Shown: positions 1 through 5,472 of the stretch, one piece after another
Numbering within the stretch: position 1 is the first letter of the stretch
Layout of the letters: every line of letters begins with the position of its first letter
From: Sedimentisphaerales bacterium
Lineage (GTDB): Bacteria; Planctomycetota; Phycisphaerae; Sedimentisphaerales; SG8-4
Direction: 5' to 3'
Assembly: GCA_016928975.1 (NCBI GenBank)
Contig: JAFGJR010000241.1
Coordinates: 1 to 8,376, forward strand
DNA length: 8,376 bases
Notes under the pieces: model-generated
Told to the model about the DNA's origin: nothing
The model's input: only the letters and a program-made list of their open reading frames with translations
The model's database searches: none
Position numbers and translations under genes: made by a program

Positions 1-72
1 GAACGGATGCCGCACAAATCCACGTACTTCTATCCAAAAATGTATACCGGACTGACGATTCAGAAGTTGTAA
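1..72 (+). CDS. C-terminal end of a probable DUF1015-family protein (partial)
   Basis: Frame 1 is open from the window edge to a TAA at 70-72 and gives 23 residues. They contain MPHKSTYFYPKMYTGL, which resembles the conserved C-terminus I recall for DUF1015 proteins (MPxKSTYFYPK followed by a hydrophobic Gly-Leu tail). The biochemical function of DUF1015 is not established. Its genes are often found beside serA and class V aminotransferase genes, and here the next gene, only 21 nt downstream, is such an aminotransferase. This points to one operon and a link to serine or glyoxylate metabolism. The identification rests on about 16 residues plus context. The reading frame and stop are secure; the family name is moderately supported. 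Confidence 0.6.
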   Translation, partial: ERMPHKSTYFYPKMYTGLTIQKL

Positions 73-93
73 CCGCTATATCGGAGTGCACAA

Positions 94-1185
94 ATGGCAG
101 ATTGGAGAAACCCGCCGAGGCTGTTCATCCCCGGGCCCATTCAGGTCAAAGACGACGTGCTGAAGGAACTGGCCCGGCCGACCCTCGGGCATCGCGACAA
201 GGAATATGCACAGCTCCACGGTGAAGTGGTCGACATGCTCAAGAAGCTGCTCTTCACCGATCAGTACATCTTCCTCTCGACCTCCAGCGGCTCAGGGCTG
301 TGGGAGGCCTCCATCCGCAACTGCGTCAAGCCCGAGGAGACGGTGCTGGCCACCTGCTGCGGTGCGTTCAGCGACAAGTGGGCGGACGTGGTGAAAGAGT
401 GCGGGCGCAACGTGGAGCTGCTCAAGGTCGAGTGGGGTCAGCCCACCCTGCCGGAACAGATCGACGCCAAGCTCGCCAGCGGCAAGTACGCGGCGGTCAC
501 GCTGATCCTCAACGAGACCAGCACCGGCCTGATGAACCCCGTCGAGGACATCGCCAGGATGATGAAGGCCAGGTACCCCGACGTGCTGGTCTTCGTGGAC
601 GCCGTCAGCGGTATGATCGGCCTGCCCATCCACTTCGACGAGCTCGGCTGGGACGTCGCCTTCGCCTCGGTGCAGAAGGCCTTCGGCCTGCCGCCGGGAT
701 TCACCGTCGCCGCCGTCAGCAAGCGAGCGGTCGAGAAGGCCAAGAGTGTCCCCGCCAAGGGCTACTACTTCAACTTCCTCGAATGGGCCAAGTCCGCCGA
801 GAAGAACCAGACCCTCGTGACCCCCAGCATTCCGCACATTATGGGTCTGCATTACCAGTGCACCAAGTTCGTCAACGAAGGGATCGAGAACGTCTGGAAG
901 CGTCACCAGGCGATGGGCGACTTCTGCCGCAGTTGGGCCAAGAGCAAGGGCTTCGAGCTGTTCTGCCAGGAGCAGTACGCCTCCAACACGCTGACGACGA
1001 TCAAGAACACTCGCAACATCAACGTTGGCGACGTCATCAAGGCCGTCAAGGCCAAGCACAACTCGATCTTCAGCGCCGGCTACGGCCAGCTCAAGGACAA
1101 GACCTTCCGCATCGCGCACATGGGCGACATCACGATCGACGAGGTCAAAGAGCTCTGCGGCTGGATCAGCGACGAAATTCACTAG
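94..1185 (+). CDS. Class V PLP-dependent aminotransferase (serine-pyruvate / alanine-glyoxylate / phosphoserine type)
   Basis: This 363-residue cytosolic enzyme has the usual length for fold-type I class V aminotransferases. Visible landmarks are the N-terminal FIPGPIQV segment (11-18) and the SGSG phosphate-binding turn (65-68). The pyridine-N aspartate lies in VDAVSG (D169), the Schiff-base lysine in SVQKAFGLPPG (K195), and the substrate-carboxylate arginine in FRIAHMGD (R339). No catalytic position looks lost. The family moves an amino group between serine, alanine, aspartate or phosphoserine and glyoxylate, pyruvate or phosphohydroxypyruvate; sequence alone does not settle the substrate here. 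The ATG at 94 has a GGAG Shine-Dalgarno at 83-86 with a 7-nt spacer and follows the upstream stop by 21 nt, so cotranscription is likely. The DUF1015-like neighbour favours a role in serine biosynthesis. A hairpin repeat and a terminator lie downstream. Confidence 0.92.
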   Translation: MADWRNPPRLFIPGPIQVKDDVLKELARPTLGHRDKEYAQLHGEVVDMLKKLLFTDQYIFLSTSSGSGLWEASIRNCVKPEETVLATCCGAFSDKWADVVKECGRNVELLKVEWGQPTLPEQIDAKLASGKYAAVTLILNETSTGLMNPVEDIARMMKARYPDVLVFVDAVSGMIGLPIHFDELGWDVAFASVQKAFGLPPGFTVAAVSKRAVEKAKSVPAKGYYFNFLEWAKSAEKNQTLVTPSIPHIMGLHYQCTKFVNEGIENVWKRHQAMGDFCRSWAKSKGFELFCQEQYASNTLTTIKNTRNINVGDVIKAVKAKHNSIFSAGYGQLKDKTFRIAHMGDITIDEVKELCGWISDEIH

Positions 1186-1192
1186 AAATGTG

Positions 1193-1275
1193 TCGCGGGC
1201 TTCCAGCCCGTGATTCCAGGTGTCGAAGGCAAGATGCCTTCGACACACAAAGGCGAGACGTCCTTGCCACGTCAC
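1193..1275. repeat. Cluster of short hairpins, probable interspersed intergenic repeat
   Basis: Immediately after the aminotransferase stop come two clear hairpins and one degraded one. TCGCGGGC (1193-1200) pairs with GCCCGTGA (1206-1213) across TTCCA, with one G-U. GTGTCGAAGGC (1220-1230) pairs perfectly with GCCTTCGACAC (1236-1246) across AAGAT. A third unit, AAGG..CGAGACG..TCCTTGCCAC (about 1250-1270), keeps only a weak stem. The loops TTCCA, AAGAT and the CGAGACG core are what I recall from abundant non-coding repeats in planctomycete-like genomes, where units of this kind are strung together. That comparison is from memory. No T-run follows the hairpins, so they are not simple terminators. 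Confidence 0.6.
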
Positions 1276-1311
1276 AACCGATGAACGCCTGACACTTAAC
1301 CGAAGCCTTCA

Positions 1312-1350
1312 AGGGCGGCGTCCGGCAAGGACCGCCGCCCTCTTCTTTCC
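1312..1350 (+). terminator. Rho-independent terminator after the aminotransferase gene
   Basis: AGGGCGGCG (1312-1320) pairs perfectly with CGCCGCCCT (1333-1341). TCC/GGA inside the loop can extend the stem past a single bulged C. The T-rich tract TCTTCTTT follows on the + strand. On the - strand no T-run follows, so it best serves the rightward transcript that ends with the aminotransferase. From about 1351 to the lipoprotein stop at 1483 I see nothing recognisable. Confidence 0.65.
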
Positions 1351-1482
1351 GCGCCCCGCCTCACGTTTTCAACGGTCTTCCCGCCGCGTTCGCCTTCCCG
1401 CATCTGCGACAGCAACGATGTGAACGGCCTGCCGATAAGCCGCCAGCGAAGCCGGTCGGCTGCAGCGACAGGTTTGGCGAGG

Positions 1483-2412
1483 TTACTTGACGCGTCGGAT
1501 CCCGTAGTTGCCGCCGACCACCTGAACGATCTGGATCTCGGCTCCATTGCCATCGAGCGTAAAGCTGTCTCCCTGATAGAGGGCGCCCGGTTCGCTGGAG
1601 TACACGAAGTATATTTCGTAGTGCCCATCCGGAACGAGCACGGAGGCAACACCGTTCGCGGCAACGACGAAATCCTTGCCGTTCCAGAGGGATCGGACTC
1701 CTACAGAAACCTCGAAATCGTTGGGGTTTCGCACCCTAATCTCATTGCCGCCGACCAAGTCACCGGCGAACGCTGGGAGCCCTGCAACCCGTTGAGCGGG
1801 GCGCGATGCCTCCGGTGCCTTGAGAGCGAGACGAGAATGCAAGGCCTCCGTGCGGTTCGCGACCTTGAGCACGAGACCCTGGGCCGATTCTGGCACTTCG
1901 AAGTGGATGTCGAAGCAGTGCGGATATTTTTCGGCCTCGAGTTTGACCAAGACCGGTACCTCACCAGGCTTCTCGTTCTTGACTTCTGCGTCGTCCATAT
2001 GTAGCCATCCATTGTCTGTGAGCCAACCCCTGTACTGGTAGATTCTGCCCGTCGTGTCCGTCAATGTGACTTCTCGGAACATGGCGCGCGCGTAGTCGAA
2101 TGGTCGCCGGAGCTCCAGCTTGACTGTGATGAACCGGTCACCCGCCTGGGATGGGCGCCATGCCGTCGAGGCAGTCTTCAAGATGGTCGTCTCTTCGAAG
2201 CCGATCAGGGTGCCCCCATGAAATGGAATTGGCTCGCGGAACTTCACAATCTCGCCCGGCGCCACGAGATCTGGTGGGGCTTGGGCGCTAGGGGGCTGGT
2301 CTGTGGTTGGGGCCTCCGAGGTCGGCTCACGTTCGCCCGGCGCCTCGCGCTTACAGGCCGCAGGCAAGAGCAGAAGCAGCGCCGATACCGAAAGCAACAT
2401 CGCGTTCTTCAT
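1483..2412 (-). CDS. Putative lipoprotein of unknown function, two-domain
   Basis: The 309-residue product starts with a lipoprotein signal peptide: a Lys, a Leu-rich core and LPAAC with the lipidated Cys at 20. Proline at -3 makes the lipobox slightly non-canonical. Residues 21-58 are a Pro/Glu/Ala/Thr-rich linker, as expected for a tether. About 60-185 looks like a beta-rich domain (GDRFITVKLELRRPF, FREVTLTD) reminiscent of DUF4352/telokin-like folds. About 220-309 is a separate compact domain containing RNPNDFEVSVGVRS, VPDGHYEIYF, YQGDSFTL and a terminal GNYGIRRVK, which I recall as a recurring unnamed C-terminal module. No catalytic motif is visible. The ATG has a strong AAGGAGGT Shine-Dalgarno (complement of 2416-2423) only 3 nt upstream. 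A GCGGC/GCCGC hairpin sits directly beyond it (2425-2439). The gene follows the WG-repeat gene by 102 nt on the same strand. The role is unknown; surface or periplasmic location is the safe inference. Confidence 0.8.
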   Translation of the reverse strand: MKNAMLLSVSALLLLLPAACKREAPGEREPTSEAPTTDQPPSAQAPPDLVAPGEIVKFREPIPFHGGTLIGFEETTILKTASTAWRPSQAGDRFITVKLELRRPFDYARAMFREVTLTDTTGRIYQYRGWLTDNGWLHMDDAEVKNEKPGEVPVLVKLEAEKYPHCFDIHFEVPESAQGLVLKVANRTEALHSRLALKAPEASRPAQRVAGLPAFAGDLVGGNEIRVRNPNDFEVSVGVRSLWNGKDFVVAANGVASVLVPDGHYEIYFVYSSEPGALYQGDSFTLDGNGAEIQIVQVVGGNYGIRRVK

Positions 2413-2514
2413 GGGACCTCCTTCGCGGCGCTTGGCCGCCTAACAATAATTAGTCTGGTCTATATGATACGCCCCCGTAGATAATGAAGACACGCCTCCC
2501 AGCCCGCGCAATCA

Positions 2515-3771
2515 TTATTCAGTCGGCCTCCAAATGTAGTTTCCTTTCTTATTGACGTATCCGAGTTTCCCCCCTTGGAGGCCCCCGTAGGTATTCCGGG
2601 AACCTCCAACAGTGACTTCCGCCACTCCACCTACAAAGGAGCCGACAAGCTCGAACTGCGTATCAATGATTAAGGTTCCGCTTGCGTCAACAAAACCCCA
2701 CTTGCCGCCTACAACGACACCGTAATCATTTGTGCGGCCTCCCACATTCACGCCCGCCGCTCCTTCTGAAAATTGAGTGGCCCCATCAAACTTGGGCGAA
2801 ATGACCACTCTTCCGGTCTTGTCGATATACCCCCATTTGCCACCGATCTTTACGGCTGCCCGGTCTTCGTCGAATCGGAACACATCGTCAAACTGAGGAG
2901 CAATGATGGTCTTTCCTGTCTTGTCAACATACCCCCATTTTTCACCCATCATCTTCACACACGCCAAACCCTCAGAGAATGTGCTCCCACGCTCAAATTG
3001 TGCCTTAATTGTCACCTCTCCCGTGCTATCAACATAGCCCCATTTGTTATCCGTGTTTACAGGCGCCAAACCATCGCAAAACTGTCCAGCGTTTTCATAA
3101 TACGGGGCAATGACGGTCTTCCCTGTCTTGTCAACATAGCCCCACCTGCCCGTTTGCCAGTCACCTTTTCGGACCACTGCCATTCCTTCATGGAAGTCCT
3201 CGGCCTCGTCAAACTCCGCTTTGACAAGGAGTGTCCCACTCTTGTCGACAAAGCCGTACCGTCGGTCGATTTCGACCTTCGCCAGCCCACCAGAGAAACT
3301 GTATGCCTTATCAAACTGCGGCGAGATTATTACTTGGCCTGTTTTGTCAATGTAGGCCCATTTGCCCCCCACGGTTATGAACTCAGTCTTTCCTTTGGAC
3401 GTCAGGTAAGCCCTTCTTTCTGCTCCGACCCAAACGGCGGCCAATCCTTCGGAGAAGTCCGAAGCCTCGGCAAATTGTGCCGAGATGACTTCCTTCCCTT
3501 TTTCATCAACGTAACCCCATCTGTCACCTGTTTCCGCAACTAACACCAATGATCCCGTGCCAGGCCTCTTTGTCCGGTTGACAGCAGCAAGCCCTTCGCG
3601 GAATGGCTTTGCGTTGTCGAATTCCGGCTTTATGACCAGTGCTCCGCCCTTGTCGATATAACCGTACTTTCCATCCTGCTTTACTGGCAAAAGTGCAGTG
3701 TCATCCGCCGAGACCTGAGCGACTGTGAAGCAAATCCCCAGCAGGAGCGAACATAAGACGTTCACTTTCAT
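2515..3771 (-). CDS. Secreted WG-repeat (KWGYIDKTG) protein
   Basis: This 418-residue protein begins with a Sec signal peptide (hydrophobic 4-18, probable cleavage after VSA at 22). Almost all the rest is WG repeats of roughly 35-50 residues. Each has the form [KR]-W/Y-G-[YF]-[IV]-D-K-x-G, then VI.P.FD.A, then F.EGLA.V. The aromatic residue of each recognisable unit falls at 36, 85, 138, 172, 210, 244, 279, 313, 358 and 403, ten in all, with one eroded copy near 121. WG repeats are thought to be structural or binding modules; no enzymatic residue stands out. The ATG has an AAGGAG Shine-Dalgarno (complement of 3776-3781) 4 nt upstream. Single-line hand counts give about 45-50% GC against about 60% in flanking genes, suggesting recent acquisition. 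Transcription would start close to a transposase remnant. Ligand and function are unknown. Confidence 0.9.
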   Translation of the reverse strand: MKVNVLCSLLLGICFTVAQVSADDTALLPVKQDGKYGYIDKGGALVIKPEFDNAKPFREGLAAVNRTKRPGTGSLVLVAETGDRWGYVDEKGKEVISAQFAEASDFSEGLAAVWVGAERRAYLTSKGKTEFITVGGKWAYIDKTGQVIISPQFDKAYSFSGGLAKVEIDRRYGFVDKSGTLLVKAEFDEAEDFHEGMAVVRKGDWQTGRWGYVDKTGKTVIAPYYENAGQFCDGLAPVNTDNKWGYVDSTGEVTIKAQFERGSTFSEGLACVKMMGEKWGYVDKTGKTIIAPQFDDVFRFDEDRAAVKIGGKWGYIDKTGRVVISPKFDGATQFSEGAAGVNVGGRTNDYGVVVGGKWGFVDASGTLIIDTQFELVGSFVGGVAEVTVGGSRNTYGGLQGGKLGYVNKKGNYIWRPTE

Positions 3772-3800
3772 AGTTCTCCTTTCTCATATTGTGAACCGAC

Positions 3801-3836
3801 ATTTCCCATTGGCCCAAATGGGCACAGACCCCGTTT
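3801..3836. repeat. REP-like hairpin remnant beside a transposase stub
   Basis: AAATGGG (3816-3822) pairs with CCCGTTT (3830-3836) around CACAGAC, with one T-G wobble. An alternative helix pairs CCCATT (3805-3810) with AATGGG (3817-3822), and ATTT (3801-3804) can pair with AAAT (3816-3819). The GGG-n-ACAGACCCC core resembles short palindromes I recall near REP-associated tyrosine transposase genes, and here it lies directly next to such a gene fragment. It sits 30-65 bases upstream of the WG-repeat start, so it may now form part of that gene's promoter or leader region. Confidence 0.5.
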
Positions 3837-3842
3837 ACGATA

Positions 3843-3974
3843 CATGCTCTTGGCGAGTACACGCATTAAGTGCTCGCGGTCGGCACCGTCTCGAAAGATC
3901 GCCCGGCGTTCATTGTCTCTGGCGGTCACGTGGCCCACGCCCGCTTCGTACGTAATCCGCTGCGCTCCAACCAT
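3843..3974 (-). pseudogene. N-terminal stub of a REP-associated (Y1/IS200-like) transposase
   Basis: From an ATG at 3972-3974 about 44 codons read as the start of a Y1_Tnp/RAYT transposase. QRITYEAGVGHVTARDNERR corresponds to the family's R-I-x-Y-x-G-x-x-[YH]-H-V-T-x-R-[GD]-N-x-R opening, followed by AIFRDGADREHLMRVL. Intact members are usually 150-320 residues and carry a later HUH pair and catalytic Tyr, all absent here. The frame stays open to 3768 but the extra residues look like read-through into the REP-like hairpin. This suggests an internal deletion that joined the gene's 5' end to its downstream palindrome. Normal H-V-T is retained but no catalytic centre exists, so it cannot be active. 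The 127 bases upstream (3975-4101) hold no gene and probably include the element's own 5' flank. Confidence 0.7.
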
Positions 3975-4101
3975 GCCTGAATTCTATCCCTCCCACTCTC
4001 CTTCTGCAAGCAGGAAAACCCTGCGAATAGGTCCCCTGAAGCGCGGAATGAGGGTTGACCGTACCCTATAGCATTCCCAGCGCTGCCAACGCCTCGCATC
4101 G

Positions 4102-4191
4102 TTACCGAAACAGCCCCTCCAAGGGCATTTCAAGCCATTCCAGGGCTCTTTGAGCGGATTGTCTGGCTTCGCGTGCGTCTTCAGCGTTCAT
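4102..4191 (-). pseudogene. 29-codon stub downstream of MNT, possible HEPN partner remnant
   Basis: An ATG at 4189-4191 overlaps the last 11 bases of the nucleotidyltransferase gene, the arrangement typical of a translationally coupled MNT-HEPN pair. The product begins MNAEDAREARQSAQRALEW and ends after 29 residues at a TAA (4102-4104). The Glu-Ala-Arg...Ala-Gln-Arg-Ala-Leu pattern is compatible with the first helix of a HEPN protein. A complete HEPN protein would be about 110-140 residues with an R-x(4-6)-H motif, and I find neither in any frame downstream. The best reading is a truncated toxin gene. The alternative is a meaningless short overlap ORF; similarity over so few residues is weak. 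Confidence 0.4.
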
Positions 4192-4495
4192 AGAGCTTCT
4201 TGCCCTCGCGTAGAACGGTGGACACGAACGAGAGAGCCGATTTTCTCCCCTCTTCGATCTCCTCGGGCGTATAGACCACGATATCCATGCCAAAAGGATA
4301 AGGCCGAAATTGCTTGTACAGGTCGATGGCTCTCTTGTGCCGGGGCAAACCGCTCTCCGCCACGACCATGAAATCCACGTCGCTCCGGTCCGTCGCCTCT
4401 CCGCGCGCGTATGAGCCGAATAGAATGACCAGCGATGCCCGCGCCGCCTTGCCCAACTGAACAGCCACTTGCCGTATTTCGCTCTCTTGAATCAT
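4181..4495 (-). CDS. Minimal nucleotidyltransferase (MNT), probable antitoxin-type
   Basis: The 104-residue cytosolic protein carries the polymerase-beta-superfamily signature GS-x10-D-x-D exactly: G27-S28, then ten residues, then D39-V-D41. The third acidic residue is in FGMDIVVY (D71). VLREGKKLYER closes it, as usual for the family. In MNT-HEPN toxin-antitoxin systems the MNT partner adenylylates the HEPN RNase toxin to silence it; whether this copy still has a partner is doubtful because the next ORF is a 29-codon stub. I chose the ATG at 4495 over an in-frame GTG at 4522 because a good promoter ends 7 bases before it, leaving essentially no leader, and because no Shine-Dalgarno serves either start. 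With the GTG, nine residues would be added. The gene is divergent from the glycosyltransferase gene. Confidence 0.85.
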   Translation of the reverse strand: MIQESEIRQVAVQLGKAARASLVILFGSYARGEATDRSDVDFMVVAESGLPRHKRAIDLYKQFRPYPFGMDIVVYTPEEIEEGRKSALSFVSTVLREGKKLYER

Positions 4496-4502
4496 GGAAG
4501 GG

Positions 4503-4531
4503 ATTGTACCACTTGAGAGCACTCGCGTAAA
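4503..4531 (-). promoter_or_regulatory. Sigma70-like promoter for MNT, leaderless arrangement
   Basis: On the - strand TTTACG (complement of 4526-4531) and TACAAT (complement of 4503-4508) are 17 bases apart, with TGG before TACAAT giving an extended -10. The match is 4/6 and 5/6 to consensus. The first base of the MNT ATG (4495) is 8 bases after the -10 box, where transcription would normally begin, implying a leaderless mRNA. Confidence 0.5.
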
Positions 4532-4580
4532 CCGTGATTCTCTTCAAGATGAAAGCCCATCCTACCAATTGCTTGGGCCT

Positions 4581-4608
4581 TTGCCCGGAGAGACGCAGAC
4601 GGTATAAT
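4581..4608 (+). promoter_or_regulatory. Sigma70-like promoter for the glycosyltransferase gene
   Basis: A perfect TATAAT (4603-4608) is preceded by TTGCCC (4581-4586) with a 16-base spacer, or TTTGCC with 17. The predicted transcript would begin near 4615 and have a leader of about 60 bases before the ATG at 4677. It faces away from the MNT promoter about 50 bases to the left. Confidence 0.5.
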
Positions 4609-4624
4609 GACGTGCGGGATCATA

Positions 4625-4640
4625 CTTACGCTCGCGTAAG
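4625..4640. repeat. Palindrome in the glycosyltransferase leader
   Basis: CTTACGCTCGCGTAAG is a 16-base inverted repeat lying in the predicted 5' leader. As RNA it forms a 6-bp hairpin with a CTCG loop; as DNA it could be a dimeric operator. Nine of its bases, CTCGCGTAA (4631-4639), recur at 4522-4530, overlapping the -35 box of the divergent MNT promoter. Its function is unproven. Confidence 0.4.
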
Positions 4641-4676
4641 CAGGCCTCGTGGGCGGTTCGCAATAGGAAAGGGAAC

Positions 4677-5411
4677 ATGGATCTATCCATCGTCATACCG
4701 GCCTTCCAGGAGTGCTGGAAGATCGCGCGCGACGCGGAGGCCGCGGCGGCGTTCCTGCAGGCCAACCGATTGACGGGCGAGGTGATCGTGGTGGACGACG
4801 GCAGCAGCGACAACACGGCCGAGGCGGCGCGGGCCGTCCGCGTTCCCGAGGCCATCCGGCTCAACGTGATTCGCCACGAGCAGCATCGAGGCAAGGGCTA
4901 CGCCGTCCGCACGGGGATGATGGCCAGCAGCGGCAAGTACGCCATGTTCGCCGATTGCGGCTTGTGCATCCCCTACATCGACGCCCTCAAAGGCTTGGCG
5001 ATGCTCAGGAACGGCACGTGTGAGATCGCTCACGGCTCCCGGCGCCATGCGGCCAGCAACATTCTCCAGGCTCAGCCCTGGCATCGGCGCGTGCTGTCGC
5101 AGGCGTTCAAATCGACCGTGCGGGCGCTCATGCGAGTGCCGCGCGAGCTGACCGACACGCAATGCGGCTTCAAGCTCTACCGCGGCGACGTGGCGCGAGA
5201 CCTGTACAAGAGCTGCATCACCGACGGCTTCATGTTCGATATCGAGATCATTCTGCGGGCCGCGAAGAAGGGCTATCGCATCGGCGAGTTCCCCGTCCAG
5301 TGGGCTTGCGATCTCGACAGCCGGCTGTCGGTCACGCGGACGCCCTGGCCGGTGCTCTGGGACCTGCATAGAATCCGGCGAGCCGTATCCGCCGGCCGCA
5401 ACAGCGAGTGA
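4677..5411 (+). CDS. Family 2 glycosyltransferase, dolichyl/polyprenyl-phosphate glycosyltransferase-like
   Basis: This 244-residue GT-A enzyme probably transfers a sugar from a nucleotide sugar to a membrane lipid phosphate. Landmarks in order are the N-terminal strand LSIVIPAFQE (3-12), VVDDGSSDNT (38-47), and HRGKGYAVRTGM (70-81). The FADCGLCIP segment (91-99) sits where the DxD motif belongs, followed by WHRR (135-138), DTQCGFKLYR (160-169), DGFMFDIEIILRA (183-195) and FPVQW (205-209). These last motifs are characteristic of the Alg5/DPM1-like branch rather than generic GT2. No C-terminal membrane helices follow, so it should be a soluble or peripheral cytosolic protein. Oddly, the second Asp of DxD is Gly (D93-C94-G95), which may alter metal or nucleotide binding. 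The start is supported by AGGA at 4665-4668 with an 8-base spacer and by a promoter upstream. It appears monocistronic; acceptor and donor are unknown. Confidence 0.88.
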   Translation: MDLSIVIPAFQECWKIARDAEAAAAFLQANRLTGEVIVVDDGSSDNTAEAARAVRVPEAIRLNVIRHEQHRGKGYAVRTGMMASSGKYAMFADCGLCIPYIDALKGLAMLRNGTCEIAHGSRRHAASNILQAQPWHRRVLSQAFKSTVRALMRVPRELTDTQCGFKLYRGDVARDLYKSCITDGFMFDIEIILRAAKKGYRIGEFPVQWACDLDSRLSVTRTPWPVLWDLHRIRRAVSAGRNSE

Positions 5412-5430
5412 CACGACCTCACAGGAGAGA

Positions 5431-5472
5431 CCGCGCGGGGTAAGGACCTACCCTGCGGGTTGTCCCGCACGG
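5431..5472. repeat. Compact element with three competing helices
   Basis: Within 42 bases three helices can form. CCGCGCGGG (5431-5439) pairs with CCCGCACGG (5464-5472), one mismatch. CGCGGGGTA (5434-5442) pairs with TACCCTGCG (5449-5457), one G-T. TGCGGG (5454-5459) pairs perfectly with CCCGCA (5464-5469) across TTGT. The first excludes the second and third. The second and third share 5454-5457, so they also compete. No T-run follows, so it is not a standard terminator. It lies 20 bases after the glycosyltransferase stop and about 135 before the next gene; it could be a leader structure, a weak terminator or a small interspersed repeat. The rest of 5412-5606 shows no clear promoter. Confidence 0.45.

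Noticed and set aside
292..1275. Long open frames on the - strand (and another frame on +, 300-1292) over the aminotransferase gene
   Set aside because: They are shadows of a high-GC gene: the products are low-complexity Ala/Asp/Leu or Arg/Gln-rich with no motif, and the + frame gene has all PLP-site residues.
1420..2004. 194-residue open frame on the + strand opposite the lipoprotein gene
   Set aside because: It has no Shine-Dalgarno or recognisable domain, while the opposite strand encodes a signal peptide, lipobox and a conserved C-terminal domain with a strong ribosome site.
2413..2514. AT-rich gap between the WG gene and the lipoprotein gene considered for a defined promoter
   Set aside because: Several -10-like words (TATCAT, TAATTA on the - strand) occur, but none has a convincing -35 at proper spacing, so no single promoter can be supported.
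2773..3543. 256-residue + strand frame with a repeating pattern (LVNIPPF, VNIAPF)
   Set aside because: The periodicity is the antisense image of the WG-repeat codons; there is no plausible start or function.
2500..3700. Regularly spaced near-identical DNA words (for example TTGTCAACATA, TTGTCGATATA) resembling a repeat array
   Set aside because: They are codons for the WGY(V/I)DK repeat in an uninterrupted reading frame, so not a CRISPR or intergenic array.
4017..4056. AACCCT / AGGGTT inverted repeat upstream of the transposase stub
   Set aside because: The stem is only 6 bp with a 28-base loop, within what chance allows, so it is not listed as an element end.
4683..5414. 243-residue - strand frame opposite the glycosyltransferase
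   Set aside because: No motif or ribosome site; the + frame has a full set of GT2 motifs, a promoter and a Shine-Dalgarno.
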